Positions 62,259 to 64,000 of a DNA stretch of 64,000 bases are shown here, piece by piece. A program made the translations under genes and the position numbers. How positions within the stretch are numbered: the first letter of the stretch is position 1; each line of letters starts with the position of its first letter. This DNA comes from Candidatus Eiseniibacteriota bacterium (GTDB lineage: Bacteria; Eisenbacteria; RBG-16-71-46). Below the pieces are notes generated by a model, which was not told where the DNA came from, did not search any database, and worked only from the letters and a program-made list of their open reading frames with translations. The stretch is taken from assembly GCA_016215625.1 (NCBI GenBank), contig JACRIW010000097.1:1-64000 (forward strand), given 5' to 3'.

Positions 62259-64000
62259 ATGAAGAGGTACTCCGCCGTTTCGCGCGCCACGGCCGCCCCG
62301 CTGTTCGCCGCCGCGCTGTCGTTGGCGCTCGCGCTTCCCCTCCACGCGGCGACGGCCACGACCGCGAAGAAGCCCGCGGCCAAGCCCGCCGCCGCGGCCA
62401 AGCCCGCCGCCGCGGCCAAGCCCGCCGCGCCGGAGCCCGCGCTCTCCAAGGTCTCGCTCGACGGGCTGTCGTTCCGCAGCATCGGGCCCGCGGTCACCGG
62501 CGGCCGCGTGGTCGGCATCGCGGTGAACCCGCGCGACAAGTCCGAATGGTTCGTGGCATCCGGCCACGGCTCGCTGTGGAAGACGAGCAACGCCGGCGTG
62601 ACGTTCTCCCCCGTCTTCGACGGCCAGTCGTCGTTCTCGATCGGCGCGGTCGCCTACGACCCGTCGAACCCGAACACCGTGTGGGCCGGCACCGGCGAGA
62701 ACAACGCGCAGACCTACGTGGTCCCCGGCGACGGCGTGTACCGCAGCGACGACGGCGGCGCCAGTTGGACCAACATGGGCCTCAAGGAAACCCAGCAGAT
62801 CGGCGCGGTCGTCGTGCACCCGAAGCAGTCGAACACCGTGTGGGTCGCGGCGTACGGACCGCACCGCACGTCCGGCGGCGAGCGCGGCGTGTTCAAGACC
62901 ACCGACGGCGGCAAGACCTGGGTCAACGTGCTGCACCCGAGCGACCACACCGGCGTCTGGGAGCTGCACATGGACCCGCGCAATCCCGACGTGCTCTACG
63001 CCGTCGCGCACCAGCGCCAGCGCTACCTGAGCACGACGATCGCGGGTGGCGACGAGAGCGGCATCTACAAGACGACCGACGGCGGCACGAAGTGGACGCG
63101 CCTCACCGGCGGCCTGCCGCAGAAGATGGTCGGCCGCATCGGCATGGCGGTCTCCCCCGTGAATCCCGACCGGCTGTTCGCGGTGGTGGACGCGAAGGAG
63201 AAGAAGGACAAGGGCATGTACGTGAGCGCCGACGGCGGCGCGAGCTGGACGCGCGCGGGCGACTACGTCACAAGCTACCCCTTCTACTGCCAGAAGCTCT
63301 TCTGCGATCCCGTGAACGTGGACCGCGTGTACGCGATGGACGTGTTCAACCAGGTCTCGACCGACGGCGGCAAGTCGTGGTCGCGGCTCGGCGAGGACCT
63401 GAAGCACGTGGACAATCACGCGCTGTGGATCGATCCCGCGGACCCGCGCCACATGATCTCGGGCAACGACGGCGGCGTGTACGAGTCGTTCGATCGCGCG
63501 GCGACGTGGCACTTCAAGTCGAACCTGCCGATCTCCGAGATCTATCGCGTGACGGTGGACAACGCGAAGCCGTTCTACCACGTCTTCGTGGGCACGCAGG
63601 ACAACAACAGCCTCGGCGGACCGTCGCGCACGCTGAACTCGAGCGGCATCACGAACGGCGACTGGGTGTTCACGCTCGGCGGCGACGGCTTCCAGTCGCA
63701 AGTGGACTGGGCCGACCCGAACACCGTGTATTCGCAGGCGCAGAACGGCGCGCTCGCGCGCTACGACCGGCGCACCGGCGAGCGGCTCTACCTGAAGGGC
63801 TTCGAGGAAGCGGGCAAGGCGGCCTACCGGTTCGACTGGGACACGCCGCTGCTCATCTCGCGCCACGACCACAAGCGGCTCTACCACGGCGCGCAGCTCG
63901 TGCTGCGCTCGGACGACCGTGGCGAGACCTGGCGCGAGATCAGCCCCGACCTGACGCGCGGCGTGCCGAAGGAAATGCACGACCTGATGGGCCGCAGCTG
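62259..64000 (+). CDS. Sortilin/BNR-type propeller exoprotein (partial, runs off window)
   Basis: ATG 62259, open to the window edge without a stop: at least 580 residues. Signal peptide 1-30 (ALSLALALPLHAA), then a low-complexity AKKPAAKPAAAAKP linker with a small DNA tandem repeat (aagcccgccgccgcggcc, near 62381-62430). BNR/Asp-box repeats follow: SLWKTSNAGVTF, VYRSDDGGASWTN, VFKTTDGGKTWVN, IYKTTDGGTKWTR, MYVSADGGASWTR. This is the VPS10/sortilin-like glycosyl-hydrolase-fold propeller common in secreted proteins of this group. The C-terminus is not visible. Confidence 0.85.
   Translation, partial: MKRYSAVSRATAAPLFAAALSLALALPLHAATATTAKKPAAKPAAAAKPAAAAKPAAPEPALSKVSLDGLSFRSIGPAVTGGRVVGIAVNPRDKSEWFVASGHGSLWKTSNAGVTFSPVFDGQSSFSIGAVAYDPSNPNTVWAGTGENNAQTYVVPGDGVYRSDDGGASWTNMGLKETQQIGAVVVHPKQSNTVWVAAYGPHRTSGGERGVFKTTDGGKTWVNVLHPSDHTGVWELHMDPRNPDVLYAVAHQRQRYLSTTIAGGDESGIYKTTDGGTKWTRLTGGLPQKMVGRIGMAVSPVNPDRLFAVVDAKEKKDKGMYVSADGGASWTRAGDYVTSYPFYCQKLFCDPVNVDRVYAMDVFNQVSTDGGKSWSRLGEDLKHVDNHALWIDPADPRHMISGNDGGVYESFDRAATWHFKSNLPISEIYRVTVDNAKPFYHVFVGTQDNNSLGGPSRTLNSSGITNGDWVFTLGGDGFQSQVDWADPNTVYSQAQNGALARYDRRTGERLYLKGFEEAGKAAYRFDWDTPLLISRHDHKRLYHGAQLVLRSDDRGETWREISPDLTRGVPKEMHDLMGRS

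Overview
The window is very GC-rich bacterial chromosome. Five secreted proteins (at 483-3785, 28509-29975, 30141-33008, 53605-56319 and 56507-59239) end in the same kind of 75-90 residue tail: a PNP motif, an immunoglobulin-like strand pattern, and a final basic 'RR.(A/T)(I/L)V' segment. Such FlgD-like or type IX-style sorting tails are typical of the FCB group. Together with three Hanks-type kinases and an ECF sigma factor paired with a kinase, they point to an uncultured high-GC FCB lineage; Candidatus Eisenbacteria is my best guess (inference from style, not from a marker gene).

Layout. 1-410: right end of an insertion sequence cut by the window edge. 483-5390: a large secreted repeat protein, then a divergent WYL regulator / DinB pair. 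5421-19273: an accessory island with an MqsRA toxin-antitoxin pair, a DUF4258/MqsA-like pair, an orphan MqsA-like gene, two TPR genes, a NYN-domain ribonuclease-like gene, two nuclease-fold genes, phage-like small genes, a GIY-YIG-like gene and a type II restriction-modification system with its own controller. Three structured leaders resembling SAM-I/SAM-IV riboswitches lie here on the minus strand. Two of them are in tandem, with a recognisable promoter before them and an intrinsic terminator between them. 19274-28478: a RecD-like helicase, an orphan sigma-54 activator with a CARF-like N-terminus, an outer-membrane barrel, a second NYN gene with a tandem hairpin-repeat leader ending in a terminator, an ARPP-1-type protein divergent from an XRE/S24-like regulator, and a cold-shock gene.

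28509-44462: a multiheme cytochrome, a GH38-like secreted hydrolase, three Ser/Thr kinases (two with C-terminal beta-propellers, one with TPR-like repeats), a glycosyltransferase, a complete IS copy with 24-bp inverted repeats, and an ECF sigma factor in an operon with a kinase. 44892-50859: small accessory genes, including a 51-residue zinc-knuckle protein and a divergent YidD-like protein, plus one long gene-free stretch. 51002-64000: more core-like genes: an M20 amidohydrolase, a diheme cytochrome, two tandem paralogous secreted propeller proteins, a NapH-like iron-sulfur membrane protein, a hemerythrin, a DUF2087 protein, and the start of a sortilin/BNR-type propeller protein that runs off the window.

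The most unusual content is RNA: (i) the tandem SAM-type aptamers with a mutually exclusive P1/terminator pairing, placed upstream of genes with no evident link to methionine metabolism, and (ii) GNRA-capped hairpin leaders placed 33-38 nt before both NYN nuclease genes.
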